Under the pieces are notes generated by a model, which saw only the letters and a program-made list of their open reading frames with translations, ran no database searches and had not been told where the DNA came from. DNA of 64,000 bases from the NCBI RefSeq assembly GCF_006716565.1, contig NZ_VFPG01000001.1:5890001-5954000 (forward strand), written 5' to 3'. Position 1 is the stretch's first letter. Each line of letters begins with the position of its first letter. The position numbers and the translations under genes were made by a program. Source of the DNA: Nocardia bhagyanarayanae (lineage in GTDB: Bacteria; Actinomycetota; Actinomycetes; Mycobacteriales; Mycobacteriaceae). Below, in pieces: positions 14,869 to 23,293 of this stretch.

Positions 14869-16701
14869 ATGACGACAACAGAAATCGGATACACGCATGA
14901 ATCGGGCAAAACGGTCTACACCGTGCCCGAGGCGTTTCAGGAGACCCTGACGTTGCGGCCCGAGCAGGTCGCGTTGCGGACGGTCGGCGGCACCCAGCAG
15001 ATCACCTGGCGCGAGTACGGCGAACGCGTGAAGTCGATCGCCGCGGGCCTGGCCCGGCTCGGTGTCGGACACGGTGACACCGTCGGCATCATGCTCACCA
15101 ACCGCCCCGAGTTCAATCTGGTCGACACCGCCGCACTGCATCTGGGCGCAACCCCGTTCTCGGTCTACAACACCAGTTCATCCGACCAGATCGCGCACGT
15201 GTTCACCAACGCGGCCAACAAAGTCGTTGTGACAGAACAGATGTTCCTCGGTGCGGTAACCGGCGCAGGCGTGGACCTCGCGCACACCGTCGTCGTCGAC
15301 GGCCCGGCCACCGGCGCCATCACGCTCGAGGAGGTCGAGGCGAACCCGCTCGACGACTTCGATTTCGACGCGGCCTGGCGCGCGGTCACCGCCGACGACC
15401 TGGCCACCCTTATCTACACTTCGGGCACCACCGGTCCCTCCAAGGGCGTGGAGATCACCCACCGCAATGTGCTCGCCCAGATCATCGCGCTGGTCAAGGG
15501 TCCGCTGCCGGTCGGGTTCGCCGACCGTACGGTGTCCTACCTACCCGCCGCGCACGTTGCCGACCGCATCTCCGCACATGGCCTCAACCTGACCACCGGC
15601 ATCCAGATCACCACCGTCACCGACCCGCGCGAGGTGGCCGCCGCACTGCCCGACGCCCGCCCGACCACGTTCTTCGGCGTGCCACGGGTGTGGCAGAAGA
15701 TCAAGACGGGCATCGAGAACAAGCTCGCCACCGAGCCGAGCACGGCCAAGAAGGCGCTCGCCAACTGGGCCATCGGCACCGGAATCGCCGCTGCCCGAGC
15801 CGATCTCGCGGGGAAGGGCCCCGGCGCGCTACTGGCCGTCCAGCACAAGGTGGCCGAGACACTGGTGTTGTCGAAGCTGCGGCACGCACTCGGCCTGGAC
15901 GCGCTGGAGGTCGCGGCCTCCGGCGCCGCACCGGTGCCTCCGGAGACCCTCGAGTATTTCCTCGGCCTCGGCTTCAAGATGACCGAAGTGTGGGGCATGT
16001 CCGAGACCACCGGCGTCGGCACCTACACCGAGTTGGCCAAGCCGCGCCCCGGCTCGGTCGGCCGCACCGTCGACGGTTTGGAACTGCGCCTGGACACCGA
16101 CGGCGAAGTCCTGGTGCGCGGCCCCATCATCACCCGCGGCTATCGCAATATGCCGGAGAAGACGGCCGAAGCGATCGATGCGGACGGCTGGCTGCACAGC
16201 GGTGACATCGGCACCATCGACGCCGACGGCTACCTGCGCATCGTCGACCGCAAGAAGGAACTGATCATCAACGAGGGGGGCAAGAACATCGCCCCGAGCA
16301 ATATCGAGAACGCGATGAAGGCCGCCTCCTCACTGATCGGCCAGGCCGTCGCGATCGGCGATGCCAAGCCCTACATCGCCGCGCTGATCGTGCTCGACCC
16401 CGACGTCGCCGCCCTGCGCGCCAAGGAACTCGGCGCCACCGACGCCGACCTCGCCACACTCGCCGCCCGCCCGGAGATCGTGGAAGAAGTGCGCGCCGCG
16501 GTGCAGGCGGGCAACAGCAAGCTGTCGCGAGTGGAGCAGATCAAGCGCTTCACCATCCTCGGCGCGGTATGGGAGCCGGGCGGCGACGAACTGACCCCGA
16601 AGATGTCGCTCAAGCGCGCCCCGGTCGCGATCAAGTATGCGGAGGAAATCGCGTCGCTGTACGCGAAGGAGCCCTCGGACAAGGTCATCAGCGTCGCGTA
16701 A
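14869..16701 (+). CDS. Long-chain fatty acyl-CoA synthetase (FadD15-like)
   Basis: 610 aa; start at the ATG at 14869, shortly before the AMP-binding domain. Motifs run in order: the phosphate loop IYTSGTTGPSKGVEI (about residue 185), LPAAHVADR, FGVPRVWQKI, GAAPVPPETLEYF, VWGMSETTGVGTY, the ATP-binding GWLHSGDIG, the hinge RIVDRKKELIINEGGKNIAP and a C-terminal Lys-containing segment (LTPKMSLKRAPV). Size and motif wording match FadD15-type acyl-CoA ligases rather than FAAL enzymes. It could supply acyl-CoA for the neighbouring PapA5-like transferase or a starter for the PKS. Confidence 0.85.
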   Translation: MTTTEIGYTHESGKTVYTVPEAFQETLTLRPEQVALRTVGGTQQITWREYGERVKSIAAGLARLGVGHGDTVGIMLTNRPEFNLVDTAALHLGATPFSVYNTSSSDQIAHVFTNAANKVVVTEQMFLGAVTGAGVDLAHTVVVDGPATGAITLEEVEANPLDDFDFDAAWRAVTADDLATLIYTSGTTGPSKGVEITHRNVLAQIIALVKGPLPVGFADRTVSYLPAAHVADRISAHGLNLTTGIQITTVTDPREVAAALPDARPTTFFGVPRVWQKIKTGIENKLATEPSTAKKALANWAIGTGIAAARADLAGKGPGALLAVQHKVAETLVLSKLRHALGLDALEVAASGAAPVPPETLEYFLGLGFKMTEVWGMSETTGVGTYTELAKPRPGSVGRTVDGLELRLDTDGEVLVRGPIITRGYRNMPEKTAEAIDADGWLHSGDIGTIDADGYLRIVDRKKELIINEGGKNIAPSNIENAMKAASSLIGQAVAIGDAKPYIAALIVLDPDVAALRAKELGATDADLATLAARPEIVEEVRAAVQAGNSKLSRVEQIKRFTILGAVWEPGGDELTPKMSLKRAPVAIKYAEEIASLYAKEPSDKVISVA

Positions 16702-16707
16702 CCACGA

Positions 16708-16758
16708 GCGTCGACCGGAGGCGACCCCTCGTACACAGAGGTCGCCTCCGGTCGACGC
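16708..16758 (+). terminator. Very strong hairpin after fadD
   Basis: Perfect 18-bp inverted repeat GCGTCGACCGGAGGCGAC (16708-16725) / GTCGCCTCCGGTCGACGC (16741-16758) with a 15-nt loop, starting 6 bp after the fadD stop. It probably ends the fadD transcript and so insulates it from the SDR gene at 16792. Confidence 0.75.
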
Positions 16759-16791
16759 GGGGACGAGCACAGAAGCGGGAGCACGACGACC

Positions 16792-17649
16792 ATGACGAAA
16801 CCGGAATCCCCGTCGCTGGCGGGCAAGACCATGATCGTGACGGGCGGCAGCCGCGGCATCGGCCGGGCCATCGCGCTGCGCGCCGCCGCCGACGGCGCGA
16901 ACATCACGCTGCTCGCCAGAACCGATCAGCCGCACCCGAAACTGCCCGGCACCATTCACACCGCGGCAGCCGAAATCGAAGCCGCAGGCGCCCGGGTTCT
17001 CCCGTTCGTCGGCGATGTCCGCGACGACGACACCATGGCGGCGGTTGTGCGGCAGACGGTCGACCGGTTCGGCGGCATCGACATCGTGGTGAACAACGCC
17101 TCGGCGATCGACCTGACGCCCACCGACGCCATGACGATGAAGATGTACGACCAGATGCAAGGCGTGAACGCCCGCGCCGCGTACCTGCTGTCCAAACTCG
17201 CCATTCCGCACCTGCGGGCGTCGGCGGCCGCAGGGCGCAACCCGCACATCCTCACGCTCTCCCCGCCGCTCAACCTCAACCCGGCATGGACGGGCTCGTC
17301 GTTGGCCTACCTGGTCTCCAAGTACGGGATGAGCCTGACGACACTGGGGCTCGCCGAGGAATTGCGTGACGATGGCATCGCCGTCAACTCGCTGTGGCCG
17401 CGGACCACCGTCGCCACCGCGGCCGTGCGTAATCTGCTCGGCGGCGAGGCGGCGATCGCGAAGTCTCGCACCCCCGAAATCTGTGCCGACGCAGCGCATC
17501 TCGTGCTCTGTTCGGGAGCGGCCGAGATGACGGGCAATTTGTTCCTCGACGACGAGGTGCTCACCGCGCACGGCGTCACCGAACTGGACCGTTACCGCGT
17601 TGTCCCGGGCGACGGCCCGCTCGAACTCGATATCTTCGTCGACGCCTGA
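16792..17649 (+). CDS. Short-chain dehydrogenase/reductase, HSDL2-like
   Basis: 285 aa. Cofactor site TGGSRGIG near residue 20, the segment HPKLPGTIHTAAAEIEAAG that is characteristic of HSDL2 and citronellol/citronellal dehydrogenase-type SDRs, DIVVNNASAI, and the catalytic pair YLVSK around residue 170. The catalytic Ser lies in ILTLSPPL. C-terminal extension ends acidic. The family oxidises or reduces terpenoid, fatty or steroid alcohols with NAD(P). It stands alone between the fadD terminator and a convergent GtrA gene whose stop is adjacent (17649/17650). The role in the gene cluster is unclear. Confidence 0.82.
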   Translation: MTKPESPSLAGKTMIVTGGSRGIGRAIALRAAADGANITLLARTDQPHPKLPGTIHTAAAEIEAAGARVLPFVGDVRDDDTMAAVVRQTVDRFGGIDIVVNNASAIDLTPTDAMTMKMYDQMQGVNARAAYLLSKLAIPHLRASAAAGRNPHILTLSPPLNLNPAWTGSSLAYLVSKYGMSLTTLGLAEELRDDGIAVNSLWPRTTVATAAVRNLLGGEAAIAKSRTPEICADAAHLVLCSGAAEMTGNLFLDDEVLTAHGVTELDRYRVVPGDGPLELDIFVDA

Positions 17650-18168
17650 CTACTCGGGTGCGCGTTCCACCTGATTCGGGAACACCACCCGTACGAAGGC
17701 CCAGAACCGGAACACCATACCGAGCGCGGTACCGATCAGCTGCGCGGCCACGAAATCGGCGACGTTCTGGGTGAACCGGGAGACCTCGGGCACCTCGAGG
17801 TGGAGCATGTAGCGCGACACCCACAGTGGCGCGGTGTTGACAGCGATGGCGAGGAAGCTGACCAGATAGAACAGCGCTGCCTCGTGGTGGCCGCGCCGCC
17901 CGCCGCGCGCGGCGAAGGACCATTGCTTGTTCAGGATGTAGGACAGCGTGATCGCCGCGAGCACCGCCAGCACCTTCGCGATGATCGGCTGCGCCTCGAG
18001 CACAGTGCTTTTGAGGGTCAGAAAAACGGCGGTGTCGAGCGTGAACGCGGCGGCACCCACGGAAGCGAAGCGAATCAGTTCACGACGTCGTGCCTCGCCT
18101 CCCAGTGCGGCGGCCACCCGAGCGAAAACGGGGCGTTTGGAAAACAGCACAGGTAGAGTTTCGTCCAT
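17650..18168 (-). CDS. GtrA-like membrane protein
   Basis: 172 aa with four predicted membrane helices (FASVGAAAFTLDTAVFLTL, IIAKVLAVLAAITLSYIL, LFYLVSFLAIAVNTAPLWV, FVAAQLIGTALGMVFRFWAF) and the GtrA signatures SYILNKQWSF and FRFWAFVRVVF. GtrA proteins are thought to flip or hold polyprenyl-phosphate-linked sugars for glycosylation on the outer face of the membrane. In this cluster it fits with the polyprenol-phosphate mannosyltransferase-like gene (30657) and the GT87 glycosyltransferase (23290). It shares a 95-bp divergent region with the KS-ACP gene, so the two may be co-regulated. Confidence 0.85.
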   Translation of the reverse strand: MDETLPVLFSKRPVFARVAAALGGEARRRELIRFASVGAAAFTLDTAVFLTLKSTVLEAQPIIAKVLAVLAAITLSYILNKQWSFAARGGRRGHHEAALFYLVSFLAIAVNTAPLWVSRYMLHLEVPEVSRFTQNVADFVAAQLIGTALGMVFRFWAFVRVVFPNQVERAPE

Positions 18169-18263
18169 ATCCCTTTACCCCACAACAAGATCGGCGGATT
18201 CACCGAAGGGACATGTCCGCGGGACACCTGATCGGGCGGAATCCGGGCGGGTGAGTAGGTAAC

Positions 18264-20630
18264 GTGAAACGGAAGAAGCCGCGGCGGCGCGCCGACCTCG
18301 AGCAGGCGACGGGCGCGCCGAGCGTGCAATCGATCGCCGTGGTAGGCATGAGCTGCCGATTCGCCGGCGGCGCGGATTCACCGGAAGCCCTGTGGCGCTT
18401 GCTGATCGGCGAGGTAGACGCAGTGGCGGACGCGCCACCGGCAGGCCGGTGGCCGGCCGGGAATTACCACGACACCGAGCGCGGCGCCCCGGGCAAAACC
18501 GTCTCGATCGCGGGCGCCTACCTGCCCGATGTCGAGTTGTTCGATGCCGAGTTCTTCGGGATCACCCCGCGCGAGGCCGCCGATATGGACCCGCAGCAGC
18601 GGCTCGCGTTGGAATTGTCATGGGAGGCATTCGAGGACGCGGGAATTCGACCCGACACCGTTCCCGACACCGGCGTGTATTTCGCCAACAAGTTCAACGA
18701 CTATCGGGCGGTGAAGTTGAGCCGCGGCCCCGCCGCCACGACACCCTTCACCAGCACCGGCGACGTGGAGGGCGTCATCGCGAACCGCGTGTCGTATTTC
18801 CTCGGTTTCGACGGGCCGAGCATGACGGTCAACGCCTCCTGTGCGGGTTCGCTGGTCGCGGTTCACCTGGCCTGCCAGGCGCTGCGCGCGGGCGAAAGCA
18901 CGGTCGCGATAGCAGGCGGTGTCCAGCTGAATCTCATCCCGGACACCGCGATCGGCCTGTCCAAGCTCGGTGTGCTCTCCCCGGGCGGCCGCTCTCGCGC
19001 CTTCGATGCCACGGCCGACGGTTATGTGCGCGGCGAAGGCGGCGCGGTGGTCGTGCTGAAACCGCTGCCCGCGGCATTGCGCGACGGCGACCGCATCTAC
19101 TGCACCGTGCTCGGCAGCGCCACCAACAACAACGGCCACCACCACAAGGGGATGGCAGCCGGCGCAGCCGGTGGTGGGGTGGGTAAGTACAGCATGCCCG
19201 CCAGCAGCGCCGCCGGGCAGGAACAATTGCTGCGGCGCGCCTGTGCCCGTGCGGGCGTGGACCCGTCGACCGTCGACTATGTCGAAGCCCACGGCACCGG
19301 CACCGCCGTTGGCGACCGCGCCGAGTTGACCGCTCTGGGTACCGTCTACGGTGCGGCCAAGAGCGGTGGGACCCCACTGACCGTCGGTTCCGTCAAGACG
19401 AATATCGGGCACACCGAGGCGGCCGCCGGGATGGCCGGACTGCTCAAGGTCGCACTCGCGCTGCGGCATCGTCAGATCCCGCGCAGCCTGCATTTCGACC
19501 GTGCCGCACCGGATCTCGACCTCGCTGGGGCGGGCGTGCAGGTCGCGAACACCCTGCTGCCGTGGCCCGAACGGGACGTACCGGCCCGCGCCGGGGTGAG
19601 CGCCTTCGGTTTCGGCGGCTCCAACGCGCACGCGATCGTAGAAGAAGCCCCGCCCGAGATCGCGGATGGCCCGGAGCCGAATAATGGCGCGACCCCGACC
19701 GATACGGAGACACGCTCCGCAGAGCGTTTGATCGTATTGTCCGCACGCACCGAACCCGCACTGCGCGAGCAGGTTCGCCGCCTCCACGACCACCTCTCCA
19801 GCCATCCCGGCATCACGCTCGACGATCTCGCGCACACGCTCTGCCGCACGAGAACTCCTTTCGCGCATCGTCTTTCGCTGGTGGCGAGCACGGTGGCAGA
19901 GGTGAGGAGCTTCCTGCACGAGACGCTTCGCGACACCGCGCCGACCGAGATGGAGTACCCATCCCAAGCTTCGGCCTTGATGGTTGCCGCAGCCCTGCGA
20001 CCGGGTACGGTGCCGCGCCGCGGACTGCTGCAAGCGGTCGGCGCGCTGTTCGAACGCGGTGTCGACCCGGATTGGTCCGCGGTCAACCCACCCGGCCGGG
20101 TGGTGTCGCTGCCAACGTATCCGTTTCAGCGGCAACGCCATTGGGCCATCCCCGCGGAGACCGAGCCGGTGCGCGACGATCACTCCGAAAACACTGCGGT
20201 AGCGGGCGATTCGACGCACGTGTGGAGTCATCCGGTCGGCGTCGTCGCGCTGAGGGATACGGTGGCGGGGGAACTGGCCGAGGTCATCGGAGTCGAGTCC
20301 GACGGCATCCACCACACCCGGAACTTCGATCAGTTGGGTGTCGGTTCGGTACACGCCGTCGAACTCAGCTCCCGTCTCAGCGCCCGCCTCGGCATCACCG
20401 TCCCCGCGGCGATCATCTGGGGCCACCCCACCGTCGAACTGCTCACCGCCGAACTGTCCGCCCGTCTCGAGGCGACGAACCATCCCGCGGCGCCACCGGC
20501 AACCGGGGCGCACGAGCTCCCGGACAGTACCGAGCCTGCGCTCCTCGCCCGCCCGCCGCACATATCGGCGGACGAGGAGGTTCTCTCCACGGCCGAACTG
20601 CTGACGCTCGGCCGCGAGCTGCTCGGCTGA
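18264..20630 (+). CDS. Free-standing AT-less PKS module: ketosynthase-ACP
   Basis: 788 aa from a GTG. Residues about 20-440 are a ketosynthase; the Cys (codon 18840-18842) lies in VNASCAGSLVAVH, where DTACSSS is normal, while EAHGTGT and VKTNIGHTEAA keep both catalytic His. About 190 residues of KS-to-AT linker and the post-AT motif LPTYPFQRQRHW follow directly, so no AT is present. Residues about 650-735 form an ACP whose phosphopantetheine Ser (20346-20348) sits in LGVGSVHAVEL, lacking the usual Asp before Ser. The only PKS gene on the plus strand, convergent with the P450. It may be an early module, a starter unit maker or an inactive relic. Confidence 0.85.
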   Translation: MKRKKPRRRADLEQATGAPSVQSIAVVGMSCRFAGGADSPEALWRLLIGEVDAVADAPPAGRWPAGNYHDTERGAPGKTVSIAGAYLPDVELFDAEFFGITPREAADMDPQQRLALELSWEAFEDAGIRPDTVPDTGVYFANKFNDYRAVKLSRGPAATTPFTSTGDVEGVIANRVSYFLGFDGPSMTVNASCAGSLVAVHLACQALRAGESTVAIAGGVQLNLIPDTAIGLSKLGVLSPGGRSRAFDATADGYVRGEGGAVVVLKPLPAALRDGDRIYCTVLGSATNNNGHHHKGMAAGAAGGGVGKYSMPASSAAGQEQLLRRACARAGVDPSTVDYVEAHGTGTAVGDRAELTALGTVYGAAKSGGTPLTVGSVKTNIGHTEAAAGMAGLLKVALALRHRQIPRSLHFDRAAPDLDLAGAGVQVANTLLPWPERDVPARAGVSAFGFGGSNAHAIVEEAPPEIADGPEPNNGATPTDTETRSAERLIVLSARTEPALREQVRRLHDHLSSHPGITLDDLAHTLCRTRTPFAHRLSLVASTVAEVRSFLHETLRDTAPTEMEYPSQASALMVAAALRPGTVPRRGLLQAVGALFERGVDPDWSAVNPPGRVVSLPTYPFQRQRHWAIPAETEPVRDDHSENTAVAGDSTHVWSHPVGVVALRDTVAGELAEVIGVESDGIHHTRNFDQLGVGSVHAVELSSRLSARLGITVPAAIIWGHPTVELLTAELSARLEATNHPAAPPATGAHELPDSTEPALLARPPHISADEEVLSTAELLTLGRELLG

Positions 20631-20642
20631 CCGCGACCGCCG

Positions 20643-21992
20643 TCAGGCCAGTGCCGGCTGGGTAGCCCTGCGCACGGGTCGGATCCTGATGCCGAACTCC
20701 GGGCGCAGGTTCACCGACGCCAGCGGCACCACCGGGTGCGCGCTGTCCAGCTCGAGCCGGAAGCGTTGCACGGTCATGGCCAGGATCAGCACCATCTCGG
20801 TCATGGACATGTCCTTGCCGAGGCAGATGCGCGGCCCGCCGGAGAACGGAAAGAACGCGAACTTGTGACGTTCGGCCACTTCCTTGTCGGCGAAGCGCTC
20901 GGGCCGGAACTCCGCCGGGTCGTCCCACAACCGCTTGTCGCGGTGAATGTAGTACATGCACAACGTGACCCGGGCGCCCGCCGGTACGTGATACCCGCCG
21001 ATCTCGTCGTCGGCGATCGGCGTGCGTTCGACGATCCACGCGGGCGGGTACAGCCGCATCGTCTCCTCGATGACCATCCGGCAGTAGCTGAGCTGTCCGA
21101 GGTCGGCGAAGGTCGGGGCACGGTCGCCGAGCACGTCGCGGACCTCGCCCGCGAGGCGTTCCTGAATCTCCGGGTGCGCGGCCAGCAGATAGCACGCCCA
21201 TGACAGCGCATTGGCCGGTGACTCGTGCCCCGCCACGAGCAGCGTCTTGATCTCGTTGAGCAGGTCTTCCTCCCGCATGCCCAGCCCGCCCTCGTCGCGG
21301 GCGCGGACCAGCGCGGTGAGCACGTCCGAGGTGTCGCCGCCGCTCCTGCGTTCCGCGATGAGGTGCCGCACGACGTCGTCGAGTTCGCCTACCTTGTGGG
21401 CGACCCGCCGCGCTTCCGGCGTCGGGAACGATTGTGGCAGCTTCACCGGGGCGTTGACCCGCTTCATGATGAACGCGAAGGCGGCCCGCATCGCATCGGT
21501 GACCTGTGTTGTGTCCGTGGACAAGTCGATGCTGAACAGGATGCGTCCGGTGACCGCGAGCAGCAGCTTGACGTAGTCGTCGTAGATGTCGCGGTATTCG
21601 CCCGCCGCGGCATCCCAGCGATCCAGCATGGCCGCCGCGCTGTCGGTGATATCGTCGGCGAATCCCTTGACGTGCGTATGGGAGAACGCCGGGCTGATCA
21701 ACTTGCGCTGCTTGCGCCAATAGTCCAGGTTGTTGGTGGTCAGCTGGCCCTCGCCGAGCAGGATACTGAACTCGTCGTAGATGGGGCTCTTGCGATAGTT
21801 GATGTAGTTTTCCTTGAGCACGTATTCGGTCATCGCCGGGTCCGCGACCAGATAGACCAGCATCGGCCCGGCCTTCACCCGGACCACGTCGCCGTAGCCG
21901 TCGAGCAGACTGCCCACCGTCGCCAGTGGGTTCTTCGCCAGTTTCGGCAGCATGCGGCCGGTTTCGACCAGTCCTGGACCGGGTGCTTTCAT
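20643..21992 (-). CDS. Cytochrome P450
   Basis: 449 aa, a soluble bacterial-type P450 without membrane anchor. The I-helix has VAGHESPANALSW (oxygen-activating AGxES), the K-helix has EETMRLYPPAW (ExxR), and the heme loop is FPFSGGPRICLGKDMSM with the axial Cys at about residue 390. Wording of the N-terminus and of the RKQRKLISPAFSH segment is closer to CYP102/CYP4-like fatty-acid hydroxylases than to macrolide P450s. It is the last gene of the leftward tailoring run, 11 bp after the FMO. A likely job is hydroxylation or oxidation of the polyketide tail or ring. Redox partners are not encoded alongside. Confidence 0.88.
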   Translation of the reverse strand: MKAPGPGLVETGRMLPKLAKNPLATVGSLLDGYGDVVRVKAGPMLVYLVADPAMTEYVLKENYINYRKSPIYDEFSILLGEGQLTTNNLDYWRKQRKLISPAFSHTHVKGFADDITDSAAAMLDRWDAAAGEYRDIYDDYVKLLLAVTGRILFSIDLSTDTTQVTDAMRAAFAFIMKRVNAPVKLPQSFPTPEARRVAHKVGELDDVVRHLIAERRSGGDTSDVLTALVRARDEGGLGMREEDLLNEIKTLLVAGHESPANALSWACYLLAAHPEIQERLAGEVRDVLGDRAPTFADLGQLSYCRMVIEETMRLYPPAWIVERTPIADDEIGGYHVPAGARVTLCMYYIHRDKRLWDDPAEFRPERFADKEVAERHKFAFFPFSGGPRICLGKDMSMTEMVLILAMTVQRFRLELDSAHPVVPLASVNLRPEFGIRIRPVRRATQPALA

Positions 21993-22003
21993 GGAAGGCC
22001 CTT

Positions 22004-23293
22004 TCACTTCAACAGCTTCGCGTGCTTGCGCAGCTGGTTCACGTAATCCTGTTTCTCCACCACGAGCGGGTACTGCTCCGCGTGGTAGAGACGCAGTCCG
22101 GCATACAGATCGGGTTGCGCACCGTGGGTAGCGCGGACGAAGCGCTCGATCCGTTGCGCCCCAGCCGCTTTCGCCCGCACATACTCGGCGACGAGTTCGG
22201 CCTGGTGCGCGTAGACGTCCCAATGGGAGCCGATCGGCCGCACCATCCCGACAACGAACAGGCCGGGTGCGCCAGGCGGAAAGATGTTGAGGTACAGCCC
22301 CGGCCGCAGCGACCCCTCGTCCCAGTTGAGGTGGGCTCGGTCGACAACTGGATAGTTCGGCACGAAACCCGTTGCCAGGATGACCATGTCGACCTTTTCC
22401 TCGCTGCCGTCGGCAAAGGTCACTCGGTCGTCCTCGATCGAGGCGATATCGGGTTTCGGCGTGATGTCGCCGTGCGTGTAGTAGTGGTGCAGCTGATCGC
22501 CCAGCACCGGAATGACGATGCCGTTGTCGAAATCGGGCACCGGCAGCCCGAACGACCGGGATCGCCGGCGCAGGTAGGAGAACAGCGTTTGGAAGGCCCG
22601 CTTGCGCATGGGCCGCCACATGCGTCCCTGCAGCATGCTGTCCGTGGGCCGCCCGAGCAGATACTTCGGCATGCAGTAGAACCCACGCCGACTGCTGTGC
22701 AGGGTCAGCGCCGCGTTCACCGCGCAGTCGGACAGGATGTCGGCCGCCGACTGCCCCGCGCCCACCACCAGGACGCGTTTGCCGATGATCTGCTCCGGAT
22801 GCCGGTATTCGCTCGAATGCAGCACGGGCACTGTGCTGTTGCCCGGGAAGTCGATACGACGCGGCGTCCGGTCGTGCCCGGTGGCGATGACCACGCCCGC
22901 GTACGACTTCCGGGTGCCGTCGCCGAGGGTCACCTCCCATCCGGCGTCCGGTCCGTCCGCGGCGGGCTCGACCCGCCGCACCTCGGTGTTCAATCGGATA
23001 TGCGGTGCGAGTTCAGCGGCGTCGGCGTAGTTCTGCAGATAGCGCAGAACCAGCTCATGTCCGGGATAGTCCGGATAGTCCTCCGGCATCGGAAAGCCCG
23101 GAAATGCCTGCACCCCTTTGGAAGCGATCACATGGGTATTGCGGGTGACCGGCGAATCCGAGCGGCGCGCGTCCCAGATCCCGCCGATCCCGTCCGTCGC
23201 CTCCAGCACCTCGAACGCGATTCCGCACGCGGCGAACACCCGAGCCGTCGCCAATCCGGCCGCACCGGCGCCGATCACACAATAGGTTTTCAT
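22004..23293 (-). CDS. Flavin-containing monooxygenase (FMO/Baeyer-Villiger type)
   Basis: 429 aa. N-terminal FAD site MKTYCVIGAGAAGLATAR, the GIGGIWD segment, an FMO-like fingerprint FPGNSTVPVLHSSEY, the second NADPH site VLVVGAGQSAADIL and the late ATGFVPNYP motif are all present. The family adds oxygen to soft nucleophiles or inserts it next to ketones or aldehydes. Given an aldehyde or ketone-bearing polyketide, a Baeyer-Villiger or Dakin-like step is conceivable, but N- or S-oxygenation is the more common family role. The start codon overlaps the stop of the GT87 gene (ATGA), so the two are translationally coupled. Confidence 0.85.
   Translation of the reverse strand: MKTYCVIGAGAAGLATARVFAACGIAFEVLEATDGIGGIWDARRSDSPVTRNTHVIASKGVQAFPGFPMPEDYPDYPGHELVLRYLQNYADAAELAPHIRLNTEVRRVEPAADGPDAGWEVTLGDGTRKSYAGVVIATGHDRTPRRIDFPGNSTVPVLHSSEYRHPEQIIGKRVLVVGAGQSAADILSDCAVNAALTLHSSRRGFYCMPKYLLGRPTDSMLQGRMWRPMRKRAFQTLFSYLRRRSRSFGLPVPDFDNGIVIPVLGDQLHHYYTHGDITPKPDIASIEDDRVTFADGSEEKVDMVILATGFVPNYPVVDRAHLNWDEGSLRPGLYLNIFPPGAPGLFVVGMVRPIGSHWDVYAHQAELVAEYVRAKAAGAQRIERFVRATHGAQPDLYAGLRLYHAEQYPLVVEKQDYVNQLRKHAKLLK

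Noticed and set aside
14869..16701. FAAL (fatty acyl-AMP ligase) for direct PKS loading
   Set aside because: Motif wording and the length follow FadD15-type acyl-CoA synthetases, and I see no sign of the FAAL-specific insertion; not fully excluded.
16708..16758. Inverted repeat as the end of a transposon
   Set aside because: No transposase or target duplication nearby; a single compact stem right after a stop codon fits a terminator.
18264..20630. A missing AT in the KS-ACP protein as a deletion or frameshift artefact
   Set aside because: The frame is continuous and the post-AT linker follows the KS linker smoothly, as in other AT-less modules of this cluster.
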